DNA of 64,000 bases. Source: Eumeta japonica. Taxonomy: Eukaryota > Arthropoda > Insecta > Lepidoptera > Psychidae. The stretch's first letter is position 1, and the number at the start of each line of letters is the position of its first letter. Position numbers and translations under genes: made by a program. Shown in pieces: positions 1 through 12,100 of this stretch. Location: NCBI GenBank assembly GCA_005406025.1, contig BGZK01001441.1, positions 62,001-126,000 on the forward strand. Reading direction: 5' to 3'. The notes beneath the pieces are model-generated. The model did no database searches and was not told the origin of the DNA. It saw only the letters and a program-made list of their open reading frames with translations.

Positions 1-19
1 CATTATATTTATTTGTGAT

Positions 20-290
20 GATAGGTAAATGGTTAAAAGCATTTCTTTCCATTGAGGAAGCACCAGGTTCGATTTTGGTCAAAGACGAATTGCCCAATTA
101 ATTGAAGTAATAATATTTACTTCAAGCCTCAGAAAGTACATTAAACCCTTTATTAATTGTTGTTCGATGACAGTGGTCATTAACAGTCTCCAGTCCAAAT
201 CAGAGGACTTACGAGCGAAGCTCTTCAATCTGAAATAAAAAAATTGTGGGACAGTAGGCCTCGGTAGTGGAGTATTTAAACTTGACACAA
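20..290 (+). mobile_element. Degenerate tRNA-derived SINE
   Basis: The segment around 27-100 resembles the tRNA-like head of the SINEs at 22,414 and 57,171: a worn A box (TAAATGGTTAAAAGC) followed by the B-box-like CAGGTTCGATTTTGG. Its body and tail (AGCTCTTCAATCTGAAATAA) match the degenerate element at 62,020-62,290 (AGCTCTTCGATCTGAAATAA). It is old and diverged. The boundaries are approximate and no target-site duplication was found. Confidence 0.5.
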
Positions 291-799
291 GATCATTTAT
301 TTGATTATTTGAATGACAAAAGTAGTCTATAAAAAGAGAGTTGCTGAATATTTTTTGATTAATATTTGTGTTGATATTTTATAATTTATTCCCAGTTATA
401 GAAGCTTATGGTGTTTCTCCAATTATGAAAATTGGCTGTCATCTGTATTTTTTATGGATCATAAGGCGAAGAGTTCTTGCAATGCCTCTTCGTTTATGGG
501 TTTTTTCATAGTCTGGTTATTGTACTAAATTATGATAGTTATAAAACACGGCTATTCTTCTTCTACTAACAGATAGAAAAAGGTACATTCATATCCGTAA
601 TAGTATTACAATATATCCCTATTGAGGTTCAAGAATTCAGAAAGAATAATAAGTAAACACTAGAAAGACCAAAAAAGTCAATTATATTGTGATATAAAAA
701 TGCACTATGGAGCTATTAAAACACTTATGACTAATAGCTCTTAATTTCATTTCACCAAAATAAACTCCATTTTCAGTGCTCGAATTCTTGTGTATTTTA

Positions 800-1979
800 C
801 TGGGTGTTAAGTCTCAAGATGGCCGTATATTTTCTTAGATAAAGCATTTTTGTAAAAGGTCAAGGTAATTTCGAAAGTAACTTTCAACGAGGAATCCAAT
901 GGTGACCTTGAACTTGACCTTCAAGATTATTTCAAGGTCAACTTTTTTTTTTTCAAATGAAACCCTCATTTATCACACTGCCAATCGATAGAGCGGGAAA
1001 TTTTACATTAACATACATACTTGAGTCACATGTAGTGGTTGACGTATAATAAAGAAAAAAATAACATATGTTTATTCACAATTTGATAAATGAGAACTAC
1101 CAGCTACAAGTACAATAAACAACTTGTTTAAAAAGAATATGAGTCGGTTTGTAGAACTAGTTTAGGGTTTATGCGTTTGTGGATACTAATAATACCCACG
1201 AACATACCTCACACATGCAGCTCAATAGTGACAGGCAAGATGATCTTTCACCTAAAAGTTGTTTCTAGGTAATTCTAAAAGTAAGATTAAGAGCGATCGT
1301 AAGGTTATCAATTTAAAAAGTACTTTAACATTCGAATAATGTTCAAAACTGAAGTCAACGTCAAGATGATCAATGTTGTTGGTCTCAAAACTTTGACAAA
1401 CTTTTCAGTGTTCATAAATCAGCTTAAAACGTGCTTAAATAACTGTTTAACGCGAGTTTACAAAAAAGTCTATTCAGAAATCTTGTTTAAATTATAAACA
1501 CTGTTTACACCTTGTTTAACCGTCATACAATTTAAACATAGACAAAGGATGTTTAACAGTGGTCTAAGGATTGTTTTACTGAATATTTGACGTAGATTGT
1601 CAAAAATGACATTTGATTATCGTATTATTGTCATCATTTTAAATAAAGACTGAATAAGGCAGCTAAAGTTTGAAGACAGCACTGTTTTGACAATTTTTCC
1701 ACAATTTACTTTGAATTGACATTTAAAGACCACTCTAAATACCATTTTGTACATGTAATTTCCCGCTGTATTGATTGCCGGTGTGAAAAATTGGCATTAC
1801 CATTTCAAAAAAAACAAGTTGATGTTGAAATAACCTTGAAGATCAAGTTCAAGGTCAAATTGAAGATCCCTATTGGATTCCTCACTGAAAGTTACTTTAA
1901 AAATGACCTTTTCCTTTTTCCAAAATACTTTACCTACCTGAGAAAATATACATTCGTCCCAGGACTTATTGACACCTAG
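800..1979. mobile_element. Tc1/mariner-like nonautonomous element with long terminal inverted repeats
   Basis: The ends are imperfect inverted repeats of about 200 bp (left arm 800-1010, right arm about 1740-1979). They begin CTGGGTGTTAAGTC and end GGACTTATTGACACCTAG, and lie between TA dinucleotides at 798-799 and 1980-1981. No transposase is recognisable inside. A relative lies at 14,701-15,678. Both arms carry clusters of TCAAGGTCA. The corresponding place in the duplicate unit (about 45,160) appears to be an empty site, so the insertion probably came after the duplication. Confidence 0.7.
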
Positions 1980-2391
1980 TATATATATTCATGAGTGACT
2001 GATGTTGAACATTCTTCAAATATAGACAAGGCCAATAATACTTACTTAAAGAAAAGGGTGGTATATATCTCAAACTTTATTAAGCAAATACCAAGCAAGT
2101 TATACCAGTATTCTCTAGTATAATATCAAAATTTGCTAGCAATGTAAATACTTAAATAAATAGAGTCAAATTTTGTTATTTATTTAATAGGAGGGTTATT
2201 GTGCTACTTTATTTATGAGCGCATTCGCTAGAAGATTAGTATCGAATAATAATTATAGATTGTCTTTGTGATATGGTTATAAATGTTTGTTAACTTCCTT
2301 GTAATATTGTCAAAAAAGATTAAAACTATGAAAACTCGTTATTTAAAATGATTGCAAAATGAAAAAAAAAAACGAAAATTTTGTATGATAG

Positions 2392-3029
2392 TGGCGCAGG
2401 AGGTGATAAGCTGTCGAGGCTCGCCGGTCACGTGTTGAACCAACAGTCGTATTATCCGTTGTGGCCGCCTCCGGCCAACTTGCCAGTGGATACTACACTA
2501 TGGGCGGCGCATGCGCATTTCTCCCATACACCTCATCTGCTGATACTACCCTCCAATTTCAGATATTTCATCAAGGTATACTATTTTTTTAAAATTTTTA
2601 GACAGATTTTTATGATTAATTTTCAGTAAACAACTAGAATTTTATCAATGAACTTTAGGAAGATACGGATTTATTTTTCAGATTGTCTTCAAAGTTGGCA
2701 ATATTTAAGAAATTTATTAGAAAACAAGTTATGCCCTTTTTTATTCAATTAATGTTTGGAACCTAGGTTCCATAACGCATATCAAAAGATTTAAAATGTC
2801 TAGACATTTTAAATCTTTTGATATGCGTTTGCTGTGTATTATTAAGGTTTTAGTTTTGGAACTAAAATTTGTATATGTATTATAGGAAGTGAAAGGCAGT
2901 GTTGTAATAAACCCGGAGCGTTTGACCAAAGGCATCGGAGGTGGCACCTTTGCAAGAATACAATTAAAGATGGATGAAGATACCACACAAATTACCAAGA
3001 GTATTGCTGCCCAAATTATTCGAATTTGA
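2392..3029 (+). CDS. POLA2: DNA polymerase alpha subunit B (POLA2), last two exons, partial
   Basis: POLA2 is the accessory subunit of the DNA polymerase alpha-primase complex, which starts Okazaki fragments in the nucleus. Two exons are visible: 2392-2575 (donor AAG|GTATAC; the acceptor after GATAG could instead be CGCAG, 7 bases downstream) and 2886-3029, ending in TGA. Joined in phase 0 they encode the C-terminus, with the family motifs KLSRLAGHVLNQQSYYPLWPP, LLILPSNFRYFIK and VVINPERLTKGIGGGTFARI, ending IAAQIIRI. This matches the calcineurin-like C-terminal domain of POLA2 closely. The upstream exons are outside the window to the left. A broken copy lies at 45,590-46,104. The gene converges on mARC-a, with only 154 bp between the two stop codons. 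Confidence 0.9.
2774..2829. repeat. 56-bp perfect palindrome in the last POLA2 intron
   Basis: The two 28-bp halves are exact reverse complements with no spacer; the centre is TGTCTAGACA. The same intron of the POLA2 pseudogene (about 45,912-45,942) has only one arm, so the second arm is probably new in this copy. Confidence 0.9.
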
Positions 3030-3039
3030 TTATAATGGA

Positions 3040-3074
3040 AATAAAATATTATGTACAAAATTTGCTCTTTTATT
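3040..3074. terminator. Facing polyadenylation signals of POLA2 and mARC-a
   Basis: AATAAA at 3040-3045 (+) lies 11 bp after the POLA2 stop. TTTATT at 3069-3074 is AATAAA on the minus strand, about 110 bp after the mARC-a stop. Because cleavage usually occurs 10-30 nt downstream of the signal, the two transcripts should end within or across each other. The same arrangement is kept at 46,115-46,120 and 46,144-46,149 in the duplicate. Confidence 0.65.
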
Positions 3075-3183
3075 TCAAAAATGTATGTTATAAATCTACC
3101 CTCCTGTGCACATAATTTTTTTTTTAGTCAGATTCCAGTAAATCTCATTGATTTCAAAATATGGTCTTTGAGAATGTAACAAA

Positions 3184-6100
3184 TCAATAAGAAACATAAA
3201 CTGGATCATTAACTTTAACAAAGCAGCCCGGTGCTGAGCGCAGTGCCATTTGAAGTCCCAGCTTAGGTGAACTGCCTGTAAACTTACGCACTTTGGGATC
3301 CTGGATTTGACGATAACTGTAAACATAGAATTAAAAAATGCAACTATATCAATATTTATTCTTCTGGGAGATTGTAATGAAGTATTGGTTTTTGTTATTA
3401 TATGATTGTCTCATCATATATGTGTAAAAAGGTTTTGGATGCTTACGGGTAGGAAAGAAAATAATTCGCGCGTTTATGTCATAGTCCTGGCCTATTATGT
3501 CACATGATTTGTGTATTGCGATGGTATACAAAATAATTTCTGGATTCTTATTATTTTAATTTTCAGATTTATTATTAAGTACACAGACAAGTGTTTTATA
3601 ATTTGTTCAATCTTCCAGAATTAGGCTTATATATATATTTCTTATACCACATCAATATATGTATTTATTACAAATTCATTAACGCCATGAAGTTACAGAA
3701 ATGCCAAAGAATAGGAATGCAATCTTTCATTATAAATATTTGTGAAAGAATACTTTTTTAAATTTCTTGATTTAAGAAACTATTAAACATTAAAAACAAA
3801 CAACTTGTAAACTAGGATATTACCTTCTAAAATATAGACACTCAATTCTAAATTCGTGTTAGCTTATTTCAGTGGGCCTAGCATAATGCCCTAGAAAAGA
3901 TTATCAAGACTATTGCGCCCACGTAAAAGAATAAAGGAATATTCTATAGAAAGGCTGTCCTGTAGAGCATCATGCTAAACCCGCAGGTAGTTCAAGAAGT
4001 TCGGCGTTATTCTGATTTTGTGTGGATAAGATATTTAAAAAAGTGCGTGCGTACAAAGTACACATGTCAGAAGTGAAACTTTGGCAAACTAATTTTTAAG
4101 TCTTGTTTATATTTATACAAATCTAAAACTTTAGATTTCCGAGACTTAGAGGAAGGGAAAAAGGAAGATATGTCTCAAGTCTGTGCCGTTCTTCGTCGAA
4201 GAGTTCCACCGTGCGTGGAAACCAGCAACGTTTTACCGTATACGAGGACGCGATCCGTCGTCAGGACAGTTATTATGCATTAGCATCATTTTTGCCGTTA
4301 AAATATAATAGGATATTGTACAAAGTTATCTTACGTTTCACATTACCTTAAACCCTTATTATATATATATTAATACAAAAAAAAAACGCTGCACATCTTA
4401 GTGACATCATTATTATTATTGAGTTTCATCCGTAAAAATTTTACCCTTATGCGCCTAAAGAAGTTTCACTTCAAAAAATATGATTTCGGCTACGCCTAAG
4501 AAAAGCACACTCAAATGCATATTGCCCGGCGTGCCCTCTCTTCGGCTTATGATCTGATTCAAAATGTTTGGAGTATTTGAAGTAACTGGCTATTAAACCA
4601 TTTTTGAAAAAAAAAAATCTTGTCTATTGGATGACGACATCATAAAATAGTTTAAGTCGTATTAGTCGGATTGTATATATCACAAATAGAGAATATAAAT
4701 ATAAGCTTAGCTCACATAGGTTAGTAATAGGTGTATGTGAGTTATAGGCGACTGTGTCCTTAAGGTGTATTATTGTAATAGAATTAAAGGTCGGCTTGTA
4801 TGTAACATAACATAAGAAATGCACATATGATGAATAACATAACATAAAAAATGCACAAATGATAAATTCATGACGCAATAGCGTAAAGTATTGCATCATC
4901 CTCGCGTGAGTGAGACGGAAATACTTGACAGGTAGAGTGGGGATAGGCGATGTGGACACCTAGGATAGAATTCAGGCAGACAATAAATAATCGTTATTGG
5001 TATATGTTTTGATTATCCCTGAAATGTAAAATGAATATATTCCGTTCATTGCATGTCCTGCGGCAGATATATCCATGCCATTGGTAGCAATCGGAACGTA
5101 TGGCTGTATGATCCGAAAATTGGGTGAATTAGGCATTTAGGGCATACAGCCATACGATTCCGATTGCTACCAACGGCATGGATATATCTGCCCAGTATGT
5201 CACAGGACATTCTGCAGCCTGCAGCAGGACATGCAATGAACCGAATATGCATTTAGGGCATACAGCCAGCTCGCTACCACACACACGGAGGATATTAGGG
5301 ACAAAGGTTGAAATAGAAATAAAGGAAGGACAGGATAAGCACAGTATACGGTGTCCACACGCAACCTGTTCAGGCGCTCTATACCATGGACATGGTCTAG
5401 AATCGTAGTAATTGTTTTGTATATTGTATTGTGTTTATTGTAAATTATTGTGGAAATAATCGTGTAATCGTTTAATATTTAATAAATGATAATAAGGCAG
5501 TGCTGCGGGGGGCGCCCATCGGCCGCACGGTGGAGGGGGTAATACACTCCCGCCTACACCGCGCCCGCCGAAAAGAGTGAAGCCAGTGCAGTACAACGAT
5601 GACGGCGTTTTATTCAGAGCCATTCCCGTGGAAGAATATCCGTCCACCACGAAATTTGCTTTTAGTCAATACATTTCTTAAGTGTTATATTTCGTTCCTT
5701 CATTTCGGCCATTTAAAATTAACTGTTGAACATACGTCTCCTAGATTGCCGCGACGTACTATCCCGGACCGCCTGTGACCTACTGTGATCCGTGAACGGG
5801 ACCAGGAGCACTATATTCTAGAAAACCGATAGGTAAATTAAAATAACGCAAGAACAATTTCTAGTAAACCTACTAGAAATAAATAATCCTCAAAAGCTGT
5901 ATTCTCGGAAGCAGTAGACAAAAATTTTATGCATTTTTTTTGGTCTAGTGCTTTGGATAATAATGCTCTTTATCGTCGCTCCATCTAGTAGGAAGCCACT
6001 CAGTGCTACCACACGTCCAGTCCTTGGCGGCCATTTGTGACTTACCTACCTAGCATACATCGGTAGTCCGAGAGATATACCCTCATTGCCATTTCATACG

Positions 6101-9100
6101 GCTTAGTCTGTGACCTATGACGGTTATTCTGATTCTTCTGCACGTTTCCTCGTTTCTGATTTCATCCGGTAGAGACAATCCGAACATAGCTTATCCTTCG
6201 TACTATATTAATATGGAATAATTATACAAATACCTTTTCAAGGTCGTCAGCGGCTCGGTTTTAGCGTCCCGAACTCCGATTTCAGGGTCGATGGTCGTCA
6301 GTACACATCTATGGAGAGGTATGATAAAACAATAGAATATATAACATAGTCCATTCACTAGTTCTTGAAATACAACATTTTCTGCGGTCATTATACGCGT
6401 GTGTTCATTTCATAGTTACCCATTTCACGCTCAATGTTCCCTTTAAAACCCTTAACCTTTACCTTTTAATTTTACCTTTTTATGAAATCAGTGTTTGATG
6501 AGTATAGAATTACTATTAGTACTAGATTTCTATTGTAAGTGATAAGTCGTCTACGTTAAAAATGCGGATGATTTTCAACAGGCGCAGTCAAATGTATATT
6601 CATATAATGTAGACGTGCCGACCAGATAAAGGACGACGCAATTTTCGCAATTTAAATAATTTTATTGTATTTCCACTTGGTATCAAATTAATTATACATA
6701 TTACTGATCGAGTGAAAGTTGTTTTTTATAATTATGTATATATCGTAAATTGATTTATGATTTCATTATATAATTAAATGTAGATATCTTTTGTATTAAA
6801 AGTATCAGGGCTCTACTGACAATGTACTAAAATCGCTTTAGTGATACAAACGTGATTACCGGGCAAACATTCAAACAAATATATTTATTCATTTATGATA
6901 TACTAGTTATTTCTAATATCCAGCAATTATTGATATGTGCTTGTGGTTTCTAATAGCTTTTTTCCTTTCAAACGTATGCTATATTCTATACCAGAACATA
7001 ATCTACTTCTATGCAAAATTATTACAATTCCTTTAGCAGTTTGAGCGTGATTAGAGAGCAAACATTCAAACAATTCATAGTTATAACACATATTATAGGC
7101 TTGTAGATTTTATTGATTTATAATTGCACTTATTACAAAATTGAAATTGGGACAAAGACAAACACAATACACGTTGTATGTACGGCTGTACATTGTTTGT
7201 TCACAGTTTAGTATAAACTAGATATTACAAAAAAAAAAATGAAGTAACTTTGAAAATCGCTTTAAACTAAAAAGTTAATAATATTTTTTTAAATCTACAA
7301 AAGGAATTTGAGCTCTCTTCCACCTTGATCACAATCAAAATGAATTTTAACAAAAAATCACTTAAAATAAAATTTGCATTCCACGATTTCCTTTTGACGA
7401 TTGTTCAAACCGTTAGCCCAATATTCGAGAAGCTTACTAGTAAGTATGGAAGTGTTCTACTAATGACCTGTTGGCTCACCCTCGATAATGATATGTATCC
7501 GAGATTCATCAAAACGTATGAAATGATTCCAAATTTGAAGGTTCACTTATAGCCATTAAAAGCAGTTTATTTCCACAAATCGCAGTATCATTCCTTGACT
7601 TTTAAACATTAAGGAGTGCTGTGGTTTCCATTATCAGCTTAACAGCATTCTGAGATGATCCCCAGACGCAAAAAATTGAATAACTAAAAGAGCTCAAACA
7701 TACTATGTGCCTATAATATTTCAAGGTAACTCTCGATTTCATCCCATGGTATCCCATCATCAGATACTAACGTGGCGACAATGGGACCACCTCGCGAGTA
7801 TACCCTTTCCAACAAAATTAATATTTTTGAAATCGGTTCACAATTAACAAAGATATCGCGTAGCATGCAAAAAAAAATTCAAACGAATTGAACACCTCCT
7901 TTTTTTCTAAGTCGATCAAAAAATAAACAAAGACACGGTTGCGAGCATAAATACATTTGAATATGTAACATAATGTACCTTCAACATAAAGTAACTGAAA
8001 AGAACAATACTACCTACATATCATTTTCAATCAAGGCATTATAGTATTACGCCTTAACAAATATTCAAACCCTGACCGGCCAGCCTTCTTACCCAACATT
8101 AGTTCTTTGCCCACATGTAGCGTGTAGACTTTCTATTGCTCAATAACTTTACTTATGTCGTCGAGATCTTAACAGATTTATTAAGTACTAGCTGTCCCGC
8201 CCGCTTCGCTGGGTAATTTTTATTATAAATAAAATGGCGAAGGATTTACGGAATTCGAAAAATGAGTAGCCTAGAACCATCTACAAATCATCCCGCATCG
8301 AATGGTCCCAGTCCCATGTCTATACGTTTAGTAGTTTTTACGTGATTGGCGAACGAAGACAACCTATTTTCATTATATATGTATAGACTTACCAGCTTTC
8401 CGTCTGGGGCTTCGCCCGCATGGACATGAAATGTATTCCTTTATCTTTTATATTGAAAGACCTTGCTGTCAACTCCAATCTCTTTCTCGTTTTCGATGCT
8501 GGTTCCAGTACTTTTCTTAATTTAAATCCTGATCACGTTCTTGATATGTCCCGATTCGTGGGCCTAGCATGACGCTTTAAACAAGTGTCTTTCTATAGGG
8601 TTATCCTTGTCGCGCAATATATTGAGCGAAAGGGGCAAACATACACAGAGACTCTTGTCTAGGGCGTCCGCTGATACTCGATTTCTACCCCGTTTCCATT
8701 TTTAATTTCATCCCGGTCCTAACTCTCAATTCTGCTTCCTTTCTCGCTTTCGATTCCGACATCGCTCACATTTTCAATTTGTACGCAGCCAGGCAAATAC
8801 CAGTATTAAAATAAATTATAGACTATATTACTCTGGAATAGTGTAGCTTTTAATGTGTGAACGAATTTTTAAACATTATACAACGTCACTATATGTTCCC
8901 TTGAGAATAGCTTTTCTCCTTACATCCATTTTAAATGAAATAAAGTCTATATTCTGCTTCAAGCCAAGCTCACGTAAAGACTGTTAAAATCCGTTCGTAG
9001 TGTCAGAAATGTAAGCGAACAGACAGACAAAAAAAAATTAAAACGGTTATTTTCCCTTTTATTGCCTTTATCTTATTGTATCTTCTCCATTTTCAAACAT

Positions 9101-12100
9101 ATCTTTGATGTATAGACACACTTATAGGTTCTACTGTTTTATTGTACCGCAAGGAATCAATCATGCATCGTTCTGCAGACATTTATAATCTTATTTTTAG
9201 AACAATTTTACCTAAGAAATCGTAGGCATTAAAGTAGCCGTTTCTGAGAAAAATAGCTTAGAACATCTACGTAGAAATGTACTGACAACCTTAGAACAGC
9301 TGACGCGGGGTGCCGCACCGCGCGGCGGCGACTCGACCGCGTCCACATTTGCAGTCTGGCTAAGCATTTATTAGGGTTGTATCTATATAGATAAATATTA
9401 TTATTTACTAAGTATATTTTCAATGATATATCTTTGTTATAGTTACTTCGGCAAAGTTGATGCTCTAAAAAGTTATGAATATTTGCGAAAAGATGCATGA
9501 TCGATTACATCTGCATGTATAGAACTAGGACTTCCGGACTTCGGCCCGCGGACGTAGTATGGAAGTTTTTCTTGTAAAAAAATATATATATTTAAACTTA
9601 CCTGGTACACGGTTTGAGAACCTCAAATACAACTTCGCCGATTTTGATGAACTTCCAATAATCTTCGTCGTAGGGGTGCGCGCCGACCACCAAGAAGTTG
9701 GGGCGGAAGTTGTGCCAGGACACTTTCTTGCCGTCGAGGTGTTTGTTCAAGTCGTCAACGGAAGCGTCGTTAATCAAATGGAAAGAGCACTCGTCAGGAA
9801 GAGCACCCTGTATCAAAAATAAAGATTGATGTGAAAAGTATTATTATTATTAGGGAGAATAGCCGATTTGCTATGAGGCAAAGTTTCACACAATTTTCAA
9901 AAAGTTCATTTTGAAATTCGGCATGCGTCATTTGGTGAATCGAAAAAACCATATTGACGTTTTCTTTAAAATTCGATTCAATGTTGTGATTTTTGTTTCA
10001 ATTGCCAAAATTTAATTATTTTTTTATTTATATCAAAAAAAAAGGTTTTTAGTATGGGTGCAATTCTGTAATGTAAAGGAATTTAATCGTAACAATATTT
10101 AAATTAAAATAATGATAATATTAGAAATCAACACGTTGAAAATTTGTTAAAATGATCACGACCGCACACAGCCGTTAAGTCATTTTAATTCTAAACGAGA
10201 ATTACCATTTTTAAAATGAGCGATCTTTAAAAAGCTGTGACAAGTGAATCATCTCATTTCTTCTAAAGATTTCAAGTAAACTTAGTTATGTCTATCTCGC
10301 AAATTTTCGCTTGTAAGTCTCCTATATACGATATATAAAAAAAATAAAAAAACTCGATTGCTTAAAAGTAAACTAAAAACATGTAAACAAGATGATGTAA
10401 AAATCATCGAATTAAATTTGACAATTATTTGTAACCGGAGGCATCAGATTCACATTTATTTACTTGTTGAGATTTTTGCAACGTTTATGCCTTCGACTGC
10501 AAATATTTTTCATACTTATTTGTCTGGGTGTATTTTTACATCTTTTTGTTCATATCTTTTAAGTTTACTTTTAAGCAGTCGGGTTTTAAAATTTTTTAGT
10601 TCATTTTTTTGTTTACTACTTATTTTTTATGCTGTTTTAATAATGTACTAGAATTTCTTTCGTGTCATTAGTGGTATCAACGTTGAGTTTCCTTTTAATA
10701 ATTGTGATGATTTTTTTTAATAACTAATTATTAATAAATATTGAATTCATCTTATTTTCGAAAGTCTTAGTCAATGATATGTCACTCAGTCGATATGCCA
10801 TTTTTTTTCGTCTCTACCGCTATTTTGTATTTTACGGCTTAGGTACTTCATAATCTATTTTTCACGTCAATAAGATCTATTATACCATTAACATTTAATT
10901 AATAAATTTAACAAATTTAAATGAAAATTGTTGTAAACCAACTTTAAATCGGTGTAAATCCTAAATAGTTCTTTAAAATGAAAAATGATTCAAGAAATCT
11001 AAAGATATTCAAAGACAATTTAAAGATACTTGGTATAATTCGTTGACGTTCATTTTTTTCTCTTTCACAATATGACGTCTGGTTCTTGTTATGTTGAATT
11101 TTGATCGCTGTTCTATCTATAGTCACACTTACAAGACTAAGGCAAATCGAATGACGTAAAAACGATCAAAATCCACCCACGCGTTTGGTCTCTAGAACTC
11201 CACAAAAAAACCAAACATAATATACATATAGGATACATAATATAGGATGACATTACCCACTTTGCGTCGTGCAGTCGGGTAAAAATAGATTAGCTATTCA
11301 AATAATATTTCATACTATGAATACCTGATAAGATGATATGATCAAAATTTAAAGACTTAGATATGTGTTGTGTTAACTATGGCAAAACAAGATATAATTT
11401 ATAACATACTGTATCTTCTTTCTCGAAGTTGAAAGCTTTGTCAATATGGCTTAGCGGTCGACAATGCTCTGAAGCGTAGTACACGAGTCGGAATTTACCC
11501 TCTGTCGTACGATTAAACAATCTGAAACATAAACGGATAATTTTTAATAAATAATTTTAAAATCAAGTTTGAGCGGAAACGGGTTTGAAACTAGAGGCAA
11601 CAAACTCATTTAATCAATAGGTCTCTTTTTTTTTGGATTTTCGTATTCCTATTATATAGTAACGTAACGATCATATCAGGGGTTTGCGGATTGAGATTAG
11701 GTAGATGAAAGGAAACATCAAAAAAGGCAGAATTATTGTAATTCTATATTTCTATATCAGAAATAAAGAGTTACAATAAATCGCTAAGGAACCAGAATGA
11801 TAAGCATTCGTTGATTGCAGTTGACTTGTGATCACACTGATTGCAGAAATAAAACTCGACTAATCTGCATTTGGACTTCGCTATTTATACTGACCGACTG
11901 GTCGTCCAAAATGTTCTTGAAATATGAATAAATCAATAAATTATATAGAACATATAAGTCGTAAACATATGATGTTTCACATAAAAAACAAAATTTGTTG
12001 CCTCACTAAGATTTCAATCTAAAAAGATAAATTAAGTTAAAAAAGAATGTGAACACACTTCAAAAACTCCGACACGGTAAAGGCGAGGCACGCAGGAAAG

